Part shown: piece after piece, positions 7,268 to 15,199 of the stretch
Position numbering within the stretch: the stretch's first letter is position 1
Layout: the number at the start of each line of letters is the position of its first letter
Virus record (IMG/VR): IMGVR_UViG_3300047546_001189
Location: 1-24,563 of that record
Length of the DNA stretch: 24,563 bases
Origin: a virus
Reading direction: 5' to 3' (one strand)
Made by a program: the position numbers and the translations under genes
The notes under the pieces: model-generated
The model's database searches: none
What the model was told of the DNA's origin: nothing
The model's input: only the letters and a program-made list of their open reading frames with translations

Positions 7268-10200
7268 ATGACAAGAACTCCAGGTGAATATGTTTATCAT
7301 GCAGGTTACTTGCCGCGTGGTTTAGAAAGCGTAAAAAGCAAAGGACTAATTCCCAGCCAAGACGGTTATTCGGGTCCCGGCGTTTACTTTGCCTACGAAC
7401 CCGACGAGGGTTTTTATCATGTTGATGCCGCTGACGCAACCATGTTTCGTGTGCGCTGGAGTGATCTAGTAAACAGATTTGGAGTTTATCCACAAAAACC
7501 CGACGGCATTCAAAGAGACGACAATGAAATTATTGTACCTGGTGCAGTACCAGCCAGCATGTTGGAAGTTGAATACTTCCCAGGCGAATGGTGGGACATT
7601 GCTAGTGCAGTTGCCGCCGATCGCGGACCACCAATGAACGAAGCCTTGTTGGTCACGGATGTGCCCAGAGAAGAATGGCTTGAAGATAAGATTGCTTATG
7701 CTAAAAAGCGCGGGCGCGATAGCTTTGGTGTACCTTACATGGGCAGCACCACTGGTTATGTGCGTCAACCTTCTCATGTGGTGCTGCCAGTAAGTACTCT
7801 GGCTCGTATTCCGGGTGCTCGCGGCGAACAAAGAAACATAAGGCAAGACGATCTTAAAGCCATCATGCAGATAATGAAGGACACTGGTAAGCTGCCATTG
7901 ACCAGCAGCGGCAAAGAGTATGTTCCTTTTATATGTGTTGCATGGAATGGCGAACCCTGGGTCATGGAAGGCAATCATAGAATCATGGCTGCTGAACGCT
8001 TGGGCTGGGAAACATTACCTGTTGAACTAAAATATTTTGATGGTGGCGAGCGAGTTAAATCCGGACTGTTGTATCCAGGTAAAATTGGATTGACTGCTCC
8101 TGCTCCGGGTACCTCAGTTACCATGAATGAAGAAACCATAAAGCTAGGCAAAACTGATACAAGCAGAGCCCGAGAGTTTATTGATGCAGTATACACACGC
8201 TATCCTCATACTTTTCAAAACAATCATGTCATGAGTTGGGGTTCGGGTGAAGAACAAGAAATTTCCATGTTTGAACTTGTCCCTAGCTTTGGTAAACCCA
8301 ATGCTGTGGAAATTAAGTGGATACAGGCATATCCACTGAGAAAAGGTGTAGGCAGTCGTGCAATGAAAGAACTACAAGGCATGGCGCAAGAACACGGTGT
8401 GTCGTTGACGTTGTTCCCTTGGGACAAAGGTCGTGTTAGTCAAGCCAAGCTAATGAAGTTTTATCGCAGTCATGGTTTTCAGCCCACAGTAAAAGGTGCT
8501 AAAAATATGATATGGCACCCTGAAGTAGCAGAAGCCAGTCTTGCAACCATGCGTGACTATTTTGCAGGAAATGACAAAGCTCAAGATCCTACCAAGCTGT
8601 CCGTAATGCGTAAGTATTTTGATCAGGTTGACGGTGTATCAAATATAAATCGCTCTCCGGGAAAGACAGGAAAAATTCCTGCAGGCATTCCACCCGAAAT
8701 TCAAGCCTTGGTCAACAAGATGTACCATTCTGGAAAGATTTCTCCTCAAGAATATGAAATTCTAAGAAGGTTCCAGCAACAAACAAAAATTAATGTAATG
8801 GGCATTAAAGAAGCCGAAACAGGTACTGCTTATGCTCGAGATATTTCAAAAGAATTCCGCAAGCTGGGATATTCAAAAATAGGCAGCGGTGCTGACAGTA
8901 CAATCTGGGCCAAAGACGCCAGCCATGTAATCAAGATTCTCATGCCCGAAGATGCAGGCAGTCGTGCTGTAGAAGTCTTTAAAAAGTTCTACGAATTCTG
9001 TCAAGCCAGACCAGACATACCTTGTTTGCCAGTGTTTAATGAATACAACACCATTGATGTCCTAGACAAAGAATATATTCAAATTGACATGGAGCGTTTG
9101 TATCCTGTCAAGAAAAACACCTTTGAAGAAGCCATGATTTGGTATCTTAGTGACTATGTGGCCAACGGTGCCGTCTGGGAACAAGTAAAACAAGAACTGT
9201 CTGATCCACATCCATGGATTAATTCGCACTGGCCATCAAAGGCCAACAAGCTGGCTCAAACAGTTCAGGAATTATCAAGTCAAGATGAATCAGCTTGGAA
9301 TCTTTTGTATTCGGTTATGGCCATGCTGTACAAAACTGGTCGTATCAACAAACTTGGTTGGGATTTGCACACAGAAAATGTCATGCGCCGCAGTAACGGT
9401 CAACTGGTAATCATTGACCCTTGGTTTGCTGATGCTTCGCTTATTAGCGAAAGCGTTGATGTTGTAGACGAAAACTTTGCTGACGGTCGTAAACCTGGGC
9501 GCAAAGGACTTGCCAAGCGCATGGGTGTAGATTGCAGTAAAAGTGTAACAGCATTGCGTAAATTGGCCGCTGCTAGTTCAGGGGAAAAACAACGCATGGC
9601 GCATTGGTGTGCCAATATGAAAGCTGGTAAAAATGAAAGCGTCAATGAAGGTTTAGAAAATGTCAATCAAATGAACTATCTAGTTGACTTACCAGTGATT
9701 GGCAACAAACTTGCAAAAGTTGTTAATACTGCTGACAATAGAATTACTGTGGTTGTCAATATCAATGGTGTTAACATGCCGTTTTATATCAGTACAGGTG
9801 AGGGCGGTAAGGCATCAGTTCCAGCTGGTAAATGGTATCCTTTTTTTGGCACTGGACCCAGTGGTTGGCTAAACAAAGGCAGTGAAAAAACCATTAATGC
9901 ATTTTATGGCAGCGGTATTTTAAAGTCTTTTGCAAACCTGCTTAATTTAAAATTAGGTGACCTAAGAAGCAACGAAAAAGACATTCCTTATATTGTGAAG
10001 TCTGCAAGAGATATTATCAATAAAGACATGCTTGACCCCCAAAATCATTTTGGTGCCGAAGACCTTGGAGAAATAAAGAAATTTAAAAATCGCATCAATT
10101 CTATATTAAAAAGACTTGGTGATGACCCGTTCTATGCTGTAGATGAATCACTAGATTTAGCCGAAGGCGGATGGGCAAGTACCGCCACACAGAATACCAA

Positions 10201-11143
10201 GATTACACCCGCAATCATTGATGAAGCTGTGGGCATACTAAAAGAATTTGAAACCGAATTTAATCAGTGGCAAGCACAAAAAGGCCTTGATGTTGAAATC
10301 AAAATGGGTCGTCCTGTGGGGTCTGGAACTTATTACAAACGCGACCTTGCACAGGATCCTGAACGAGAATACGGAGATGTAGATGTCATGTGCTACATTC
10401 ACGGCCGAGAAGGAACAGGTGCTGCCCGCCGTACTGCTGAATATGCCGCAGCCGTAGAAGAATTTACACAAGGCCATTCAAAATACAGCACCAGCAACGG
10501 TACCAATGTTATCATGGATACTTCGGCTGGGCCTGTACAAGTTGACCTAATCTACACCTATCATGAACATGCTAACTGGGCACGAATGCTGGCACCTGAA
10601 TATCGTGTCAAGGGTGTTATCAATACCAGCTTGGTCAGCAGTCTGGCCGAAGTACTAAATCTCAGCATCGGCGTACAAGGTGTACAAGTAAAGACTCGTG
10701 CAGGTCGTCCAGTTAGTTTCCGTCAAAGCAAAGACACGGAACTTGCCACTGTAAGCTTAGATCCAGAAAATTGGGGTGCAGATATCTATGCTTACTACTA
10801 TGAACTAGCAAATGGAACTAAACCCAAAATTCCAGCCAACTTATCCAAGCATGGCGGACTCAAAGACGAACAGCGCATCAGCGACATTGTATTAACTATC
10901 AAGGCCCTGGCCACAGACATGGAACAAGCCAAATTACTTGGCGCAGGTGCGCTAGATCATATAGCCAATAAACAAGACATGATGCAACAAATAGCTCGTG
11001 TGCTGGACGCAAAGTTTGAAAAAGTAATCAATTCCAGCAAATTTGACAAGGCTGCAACACCTGCTGCCGTTGAAAAGGCCAATAAAACCAAGCTTATGCT
11101 TGCCAAATACCGCAATGAAATAACAAAATTGCTGTTAAATTAG
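7268..11143 (+). CDS. Giant multidomain effector-like polyprotein (ART, ParB, GNAT, kinase-like, NTase)
   Basis: The product is 1291 residues, with GAGG upstream. Residues 1-110 look ADP-ribosyltransferase-like (VYHAG; GPGVYFAYEPD; EIIVPGAVPASMLEVE). Residues 126-285 are ParB-like (VMEGNHRIMAAERLGW). Residues 289-417 are a GNAT acetyltransferase (YPLRKGVGSRAMKEL; KFYRSHGF). Residues 530-722 are kinase-like: G-loop IGSGADSTIW, K556, D699 and N704 in WDLHTENVM, and D717 in IIDPWF. Residues 736-789 are a basic Cys-containing phage module (DGRKPGRKGLAKR). Residues 795-966 are unrecognised. Residues 967-1291 form a nucleotidyltransferase (GSGTYYKRD; GDVDV with D1037 and D1039; D1093). Possible protease sites at or near junctions are MNE/A125, MNE/E288, VAE/A422, IKE/A515, ISE/S728, VNE/G794 and LAE/G966. 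The assembly of effector-type domains suggests host takeover (inference). Confidence 0.8.
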   Translation: MTRTPGEYVYHAGYLPRGLESVKSKGLIPSQDGYSGPGVYFAYEPDEGFYHVDAADATMFRVRWSDLVNRFGVYPQKPDGIQRDDNEIIVPGAVPASMLEVEYFPGEWWDIASAVAADRGPPMNEALLVTDVPREEWLEDKIAYAKKRGRDSFGVPYMGSTTGYVRQPSHVVLPVSTLARIPGARGEQRNIRQDDLKAIMQIMKDTGKLPLTSSGKEYVPFICVAWNGEPWVMEGNHRIMAAERLGWETLPVELKYFDGGERVKSGLLYPGKIGLTAPAPGTSVTMNEETIKLGKTDTSRAREFIDAVYTRYPHTFQNNHVMSWGSGEEQEISMFELVPSFGKPNAVEIKWIQAYPLRKGVGSRAMKELQGMAQEHGVSLTLFPWDKGRVSQAKLMKFYRSHGFQPTVKGAKNMIWHPEVAEASLATMRDYFAGNDKAQDPTKLSVMRKYFDQVDGVSNINRSPGKTGKIPAGIPPEIQALVNKMYHSGKISPQEYEILRRFQQQTKINVMGIKEAETGTAYARDISKEFRKLGYSKIGSGADSTIWAKDASHVIKILMPEDAGSRAVEVFKKFYEFCQARPDIPCLPVFNEYNTIDVLDKEYIQIDMERLYPVKKNTFEEAMIWYLSDYVANGAVWEQVKQELSDPHPWINSHWPSKANKLAQTVQELSSQDESAWNLLYSVMAMLYKTGRINKLGWDLHTENVMRRSNGQLVIIDPWFADASLISESVDVVDENFADGRKPGRKGLAKRMGVDCSKSVTALRKLAAASSGEKQRMAHWCANMKAGKNESVNEGLENVNQMNYLVDLPVIGNKLAKVVNTADNRITVVVNINGVNMPFYISTGEGGKASVPAGKWYPFFGTGPSGWLNKGSEKTINAFYGSGILKSFANLLNLKLGDLRSNEKDIPYIVKSARDIINKDMLDPQNHFGAEDLGEIKKFKNRINSILKRLGDDPFYAVDESLDLAEGGWASTATQNTKITPAIIDEAVGILKEFETEFNQWQAQKGLDVEIKMGRPVGSGTYYKRDLAQDPEREYGDVDVMCYIHGREGTGAARRTAEYAAAVEEFTQGHSKYSTSNGTNVIMDTSAGPVQVDLIYTYHEHANWARMLAPEYRVKGVINTSLVSSLAEVLNLSIGVQGVQVKTRAGRPVSFRQSKDTELATVSLDPENWGADIYAYYYELANGTKPKIPANLSKHGGLKDEQRISDIVLTIKALATDMEQAKLLGAGALDHIANKQDMMQQIARVLDAKFEKVINSSKFDKAATPAAVEKANKTKLMLAKYRNEITKLLLN

Positions 11144-11166
11144 GCGTCCGCTAAAAACTAATAACA

Positions 11167-11174
11167 CTAAATAT
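11167..11174 (+). promoter_or_regulatory. Late-promoter-like CTAAATAT
   Basis: CTAAATAT lies in the 81-base gap after the giant polyprotein gene, 50 bases before the ATG at 11225. It repeats the element at 4110 and has the T4 late TAAATA core. Confidence 0.3.
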
Positions 11175-11184
11175 ATCACTACTT

Positions 11185-11200
11185 GACGAATAGATTCGTC
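11185..11200. repeat. Perfect palindrome GACGAATAGATTCGTC
   Basis: A six-base perfect inverted repeat (GACGAA / TTCGTC) surrounds TAGA and lies between a late-promoter-like site and the ribosome site of the gene at 11225. It could be a 5' mRNA hairpin or an operator. No poly-T tract follows, so it does not look like a terminator. Confidence 0.4.
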
Positions 11201-11224
11201 TGGAAAATATTAAAGGAAACTAAA

Positions 11225-11503
11225 ATGGAATTTCTAGTAGTATTAGCGGTAGGTGCCGTAGTTGTTTGGTGGTTTTTGGTTAGAAAAGAAAACAAGCCAA
11301 CTGACGAATCAGCTGCCCCATACAAGGTAGAAACACCTGAATCAGCTGAAAAGACAGAAACAGTAGCTCACAGCGTTGCTGGTCTAGTAGTACTAGATAC
11401 TGTACCTGCTGCTGCTCCTGCACCTGCTGAAGAGGCTGCTCCAAAGAAAAAGCCAGCTGCTAAAAAGGCTGCGGCTCCCCGTAAGAAGAAGGCAGCACAG
11501 TAA
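11225..11503 (+). CDS. Small membrane-anchored protein with Lys/Ala/Pro-rich histone-like tail
   Basis: The product is 92 residues. I take the ATG at 11225 because an AAAGGAAAC ribosome site precedes it; an upstream TTG in the same frame is ignored. Residues 3-19 (FLVVLAVGAVVVWWFLV) form one membrane helix followed by a basic RKENK, so the tail should face the cytoplasm. The C-terminus (about 66-92) is an Ala/Pro/Lys repeat, PKKKPAAKKAAAPRKKKAAQ, like histone-H1-type or other nucleic-acid-binding tails. The acidic and Thr-rich middle (about 24-50) is probably disordered. A membrane tether for DNA, or a small lysis or structural membrane protein, are both possible. Only the topology is supported. 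Confidence 0.6.
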   Translation: MEFLVVLAVGAVVVWWFLVRKENKPTDESAAPYKVETPESAEKTETVAHSVAGLVVLDTVPAAAPAPAEEAAPKKKPAAKKAAAPRKKKAAQ

Positions 11504-11505
11504 TA

Positions 11506-12222
11506 ATGTTATTGCGTGAAATTACATCAACTCTGCGAGTTATTAAAGAAGGTGGTAATGTCTTTAAAAACAAAGACGGTGAGATTCTCACGCAACGCAT
11601 TAATCAAGCAGATGTAGAGCCCACAGTTCGTTGGTTGGAAAAAATTACCAGCTACGAACATGTACCGCACATGCTAGGCACCACTGGTAAAAAAGCCACC
11701 AGTGGTGACCTAGACATTGGTATGCCACCAGGCATTAGCAAGGATGAACTGATTGCTAAACTCACTGCCTGGTGCGGTAAAAATAACATGGATGCCAAAG
11801 ATTGTATCAAGAAAAGCGGCGTCAGTGTGCATTTTAAAACTCCCATTGGCGGAGCACCAGACCGTGGTTATGTGCAAACAGATTTTATGTTTTTACCAAA
11901 CCTAGAGTTTGCAAAGTTTAGCATGGCTGCTGACCCCAACAGCAAACACAAAGATGCCAGCAAGCATGTGGTGTTAAGTTCAGTGGCCAAACATGCAGGC
12001 TATAAGTGGAGCCCTACCAATGGCCTACTTAATAGAGAAACAAATGAGTTAATCAGCGATCAACCAGATGAAATTGCTCACATGTTGTTTGGCGAAGAAC
12101 ATGATCGTGCTGCGTTAACCAGTGTTGAATCTGCGCTATCTGCACTTGAAAATAATCCGGATGTGGATCAAATTCTAGCCGATGCCAGAGAAACATTGAG
12201 CAAGCAAGGAATTACTATCTAA
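11506..12222 (+). CDS. Minimal nucleotidyltransferase-fold phage protein with targeting-type leader
   Basis: The product is 238 residues, three bases after the previous stop. The N-terminus MLLREITSTLRVIKE/GGNVF has the M-x-L-R-x-I leader form and ends in I-K-E before G16, a plausible prohead-protease site. The body carries the pol-beta-type nucleotidyltransferase signature: GTTGKKATSGDLDIGM (58-73) with D68 and D70, and a third acidic residue D126 in GYVQTDFMFL. The core is thus complete for metal binding. The substrate (nucleic acid, protein or small molecule) is unknown. A second, different nucleotidyltransferase domain ends the 1291-residue protein upstream. The stop overlaps the next start (TAATG). 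Confidence 0.7.
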   Translation: MLLREITSTLRVIKEGGNVFKNKDGEILTQRINQADVEPTVRWLEKITSYEHVPHMLGTTGKKATSGDLDIGMPPGISKDELIAKLTAWCGKNNMDAKDCIKKSGVSVHFKTPIGGAPDRGYVQTDFMFLPNLEFAKFSMAADPNSKHKDASKHVVLSSVAKHAGYKWSPTNGLLNRETNELISDQPDEIAHMLFGEEHDRAALTSVESALSALENNPDVDQILADARETLSKQGITI

Positions 12223-13676
12223 TGATACTGCGAGATATTTTAGTTGTTGAAAAGAACTTAACTCCTGCCGAGCTTGTCAAGCACGGTGGAAAATATCTAC
12301 GCACTCTCATTGATCTAGTAGATGCTGATAAACCCTTGCCTATTGATCCTGAGTATCGTGGTCGTTTCACAGAACCATATGCGGTAATTAACAAGGATCA
12401 AATTCCATTACTACAGGCTGCGTTAGACAACCCCGACATCAAGTCAGCATTGCCTAAAAAAGTACGCATGACCATTGGTGACGAAGAGCAGGAACAGCCT
12501 CTAAGCCTACTATTCAAAGGCACTGAGTTTACCAGCTTAGAGCAGAAAAAAGACTACAATGCCGGACACTTAGCGGAACTGTTTATGGGTCTGTGTGTTG
12601 CTGCCAAATTTTTTGCTGTGGGTGGAAAAATAACCGCAGATCAAATCATGGACATGATTGGGCATGTTAATTCTGAAATTGACGGCAAGAACTATGTTTT
12701 TACCGTTAGCTCATCTATTCAGTACCCAGACCGCGGAGTAAAAACTGACTCATTAAATTTCCTTGCCCGTGTTCCTGCTCGTAGTGCTGAAGCATTTTTA
12801 AAGCAGGCTGCTGCTAGAAAATTTGATCCTGATCTACAGGCTGTACTATCTAGTACTGTAAAATATGTTAACGACTCAGGCAGCGTGAAACAAAGCACTG
12901 AACGAGTTCGCAACGATAAAAATAACAATCACATTGATGTAGTCAGTGATGGTACTAGTGATGCCAAGGGCACCAAGGCCGATCTAACACTTAAAGTTGA
13001 TGGTACAAAGGTTAACCTATTAAGCTTAAAAACCTACAGCAGTGATACACTGGGTCAGGCATCCGGGTTGAGTTTTGAAAACCTAAGCAAGTGGTTTAAA
13101 ACCAATTTTGATCTCAATATCAATGCACACAAAGATCAATTTGATCCGGCGCAAGGCGAAGAAACTGTCTATAACAATTTGTTAAAGTTTTATGACGATG
13201 TGGTTTTTCCTTATGTAGAAGAGCACATCGAAAACCAAAAGCCTGGTGCAGAAGCTGCCATTGTTAAACAGCTGGCTCGTGCTGCCAATATCTATGCTCG
13301 AGGTGACACCTTGGAAGATGTTGAAGTAGTTAAACTAGATGACAAAATTAGTTCAGGCAGTTATAAGATTCTCAGATTCAGTGATAACTTGCAAGATGCC
13401 ATGAAACATCTAGATCTAGATGTAAAATACATTAACAAAGGCAACAGTCGCACCATTCAAATATGGACTGTGCCTGCCGAAGGCGAACAAGTTGCCAAAG
13501 GCAGCAATAAGCTTTGCCAATTCCGTACTACCAAGATGGGCGGATATGCTCGCAATTACTTTGAGTCAGGACCTATGCTTGAGGCCTTGACTGCGGTCAA
13601 CACTCCTGTTGACACAGAAACTACACCAGCTGGTGTGTCCAAGACTGTTACTTCCAAGACTAGACAATTAAAGTAA
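12222..13676 (+). CDS. Phage protein with possible PD-(D/E)XK-type nuclease region and targeting-type leader
   Basis: The product is 484 residues, coupled to the upstream gene by TAATG. The N-terminus MILRDILVVEK matches the MRLRDIL leader of the gene at 6419 at six of its first seven residues. A region at about 230-300 (HIDVVSDGTSDAKGTKADLTLKV, then VNLLSLKTYS) has the order Asp, beta strand, x-L-K expected of a PD-(D/E)XK nuclease core, although Ser replaces the usual Glu of E-x-K. It is followed by SGLSFENLSKWF. I have seen the same combination described only as hypothetical in phages, so the nuclease call is tentative. There is no signal peptide or membrane segment. It ends a run of four tightly packed genes (11225-13676). 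Confidence 0.55.
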   Translation: MILRDILVVEKNLTPAELVKHGGKYLRTLIDLVDADKPLPIDPEYRGRFTEPYAVINKDQIPLLQAALDNPDIKSALPKKVRMTIGDEEQEQPLSLLFKGTEFTSLEQKKDYNAGHLAELFMGLCVAAKFFAVGGKITADQIMDMIGHVNSEIDGKNYVFTVSSSIQYPDRGVKTDSLNFLARVPARSAEAFLKQAAARKFDPDLQAVLSSTVKYVNDSGSVKQSTERVRNDKNNNHIDVVSDGTSDAKGTKADLTLKVDGTKVNLLSLKTYSSDTLGQASGLSFENLSKWFKTNFDLNINAHKDQFDPAQGEETVYNNLLKFYDDVVFPYVEEHIENQKPGAEAAIVKQLARAANIYARGDTLEDVEVVKLDDKISSGSYKILRFSDNLQDAMKHLDLDVKYINKGNSRTIQIWTVPAEGEQVAKGSNKLCQFRTTKMGGYARNYFESGPMLEALTAVNTPVDTETTPAGVSKTVTSKTRQLK

Positions 13677-13733
13677 TAGTTATAGGTTAAAGCACCTTTT
13701 TAATTTTTCATACTTTCCTTTTAAATAAAGTTA

Positions 13734-13759
13734 TACTATAGTGGTATGAACCCACTATA
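13734..13759 (+). promoter_or_regulatory. Candidate curli-cassette promoter with overlapping palindrome
   Basis: The 101-base gap before csgF is A/T-rich and holds TATACT (13734-13739) as a possible -10, but no convincing -35. Overlapping it is an eight-base perfect inverted repeat, TATAGTGG (13737-13744) / CCACTATA (13752-13759), with a seven-base loop. Its place across the presumed start site suits an operator; an RNA hairpin is the alternative. Confidence 0.4.
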
Positions 13760-13777
13760 AACTTAGGGTTAGTCTGT

Positions 13778-14266
13778 ATGAAAATTAAAAATTGTCTTGT
13801 TGTTACTGCGGCAATGTGCGCTATCAGTTCCGTTGCTGCTGCCGAACTTCAACATAACTTCAACAGTCCTTCATTCTCGGGCATTGGCTGGAGCAGCCAT
13901 GTGCTGACACTAAAACAATTAGAAGATCAGCAAAAAGATAAAAACAAGGCCGCAGCAGATGCAATTAAACTGGCTGCGGAAAGAGCAGCCGCTAATACTC
14001 CGCAGGCTAGATTCCAAGCCAGTATGGAAACAAGAATCTACAGTGAATTAGCCAAGCGCATCACTGACAGCTTGTTTGGTTCATCAACTGGTTCACCAAT
14101 GTGTACTCCTCTAAGTGCAGGCGGACCATGTGGCGACATTGATCTTGGTGGACAAAATATTACTTGGCGTATCGACGGTAACAACATTGTTGTGCGAATT
14201 TCAGAAATTGCCAATCCAAACAATTACACAGAGTTGGTAATGCCTTATGCGGCATTTAAGATTTAA
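13778..14266 (+). CDS. csgF: Curli assembly factor CsgF
   Basis: The product is 162 residues with a signal peptide (about 1-22, ending SSVAAA). The mature N-terminus, ELQHNFNSPSFSGIGW, corresponds to the F-R-N-P-N-F-G-G segment by which E. coli CsgF docks into the CsgG pore. This N-terminal segment is the best diagnostic feature. Next comes a Lys/Ala-rich helical region (about 45-75), then a C-terminal domain that in E. coli lies at the cell surface and helps nucleate curli. It is longer than the E. coli protein (138 residues), mostly from the helical insert and a C-P-L-S-A-G-G-P-C loop with two cysteines. csgG follows 15 bases later, in the order of the bacterial operon. A role at the outer membrane of the infected host is inferred. 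Confidence 0.88.
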   Translation: MKIKNCLVVTAAMCAISSVAAAELQHNFNSPSFSGIGWSSHVLTLKQLEDQQKDKNKAAADAIKLAAERAAANTPQARFQASMETRIYSELAKRITDSLFGSSTGSPMCTPLSAGGPCGDIDLGGQNITWRIDGNNIVVRISEIANPNNYTELVMPYAAFKI

Positions 14267-14281
14267 GGATTTTAAAATACT

Positions 14282-15199
14282 ATGAATACAAAATTAATTT
14301 CAGCCGCAGCACTAACAGTATTGCTTTCAGGATGCGCCACAGGTGAATTTATACGCGAGCGCATCAGTGGTGATCAATACGAAGAACCGGTCGTTGACCA
14401 AGGTGCTTATCTAAGGCGCCAGTCTGAAAAATTAAAGGCGCCTGCGGGTGGCCCAATTCCTGTTGCAGTCTACGGATTTATGGATAAAACTGGACAGCGT
14501 AAAAGCTTGCCCAATGTGGCCAGTTTGAGTAGCGCAGTAACACAAGGTGCAGAAAGCTATTTGATCAAGGCTCTACAAGATGCTGGTGAAGCTCGTTGGT
14601 TTACAGTATTGGAACGAGTTGGCCTAGACAATCTTATCAAAGAGCGTCAGATGATTCGTCAAGCCAGAGAACTTTATCAAGGTAAAGATGCTAGACCACT
14701 GCCACCAATGGTGTTTGCAGGTATCATCATAGAAGGCGGCATCATTGGCTATGACACAAACCAACTAACAGGTGGTTCAGGCGTAAGAATTTTTGGCATT
14801 GGAGCACAAACACAATATCAAAGCGATACTGTTACAGTTAATTTGCGTACAGTAAGTGTGGCCACTGGTGAAGTATTGACCAGCGTTACCATTACCAAAA
14901 CAGTATTAAGCTATTTGGACAAAGCAGGTGTGTTAAAATTCGTTGACAGTGGCACAATGGCAGTGGAAGCAGAAACCGGTGTTGGCATCAACGAAAGCAT
15001 TAACAAGGCAATAAACATGGCAGTTCAGGCAGCAGTTGTGCAAACTATTCACGAAGGCGCCCGCAAAGGACATTGGTCTTTTAAAGAACAAAGTTCAGCT
15101 CTGCCAGCACCGGAGGTAAAGAAAGATGAGTTGGTTCCGCCACAAGCCAATACGCCACCCCAGGTACCAGCAGCTGGTACAGGAACAAAGGTGGAATGA
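14282..15199 (+). CDS. csgG: Curli secretion pore CsgG (outer-membrane lipoprotein)
   Basis: The product is 305 residues. The lipoprotein signal ends in the lipobox LLSGC with Cys18. CsgG family landmarks follow along the length: VAVYGFMDKTGQ, ARWFTVLERVGLDNLIKERQ, IIIEGGIIGYDTN, GIGAQTQYQSDTVTVNLR and VSVATGEVLTSVTITKTVLSY. These match E. coli CsgG nearly block for block. E. coli CsgG forms a nine-subunit barrel that exports curlin. The constriction loop differs: E. coli Y-P-A-S-N-F aligns with SLPNVASLSSA here, so Tyr51 and Phe56 seem to be replaced by Leu. A Pro-rich C-terminal extension of about 35 residues is extra. No csgE, the periplasmic cap of the pore, lies in the window. Confidence 0.93.
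   Translation: MNTKLISAAALTVLLSGCATGEFIRERISGDQYEEPVVDQGAYLRRQSEKLKAPAGGPIPVAVYGFMDKTGQRKSLPNVASLSSAVTQGAESYLIKALQDAGEARWFTVLERVGLDNLIKERQMIRQARELYQGKDARPLPPMVFAGIIIEGGIIGYDTNQLTGGSGVRIFGIGAQTQYQSDTVTVNLRTVSVATGEVLTSVTITKTVLSYLDKAGVLKFVDSGTMAVEAETGVGINESINKAINMAVQAAVVQTIHEGARKGHWSFKEQSSALPAPEVKKDELVPPQANTPPQVPAAGTGTKVE

Noticed and set aside
7466-7978. A 170-residue minus-strand open frame inside the polyprotein gene
   Set aside because: The plus-strand frame there encodes clear ADP-ribosyltransferase-like and ParB-like domains; the antisense product has no domain features.
11183-11211. TTGACG-N17-AATATT as a sigma70 promoter for the gene at 11225
   Set aside because: The -10 is poor and transcription would start at about 11218, inside the ribosome site, leaving the gene without it.
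13684-13708. Terminator-like AGGT/ACCT hairpin followed by T-rich sequence after the gene ending at 13676
   Set aside because: The stem is only four bases with little G/C; it is too weak to call, although a termination function before the curli cassette remains possible.
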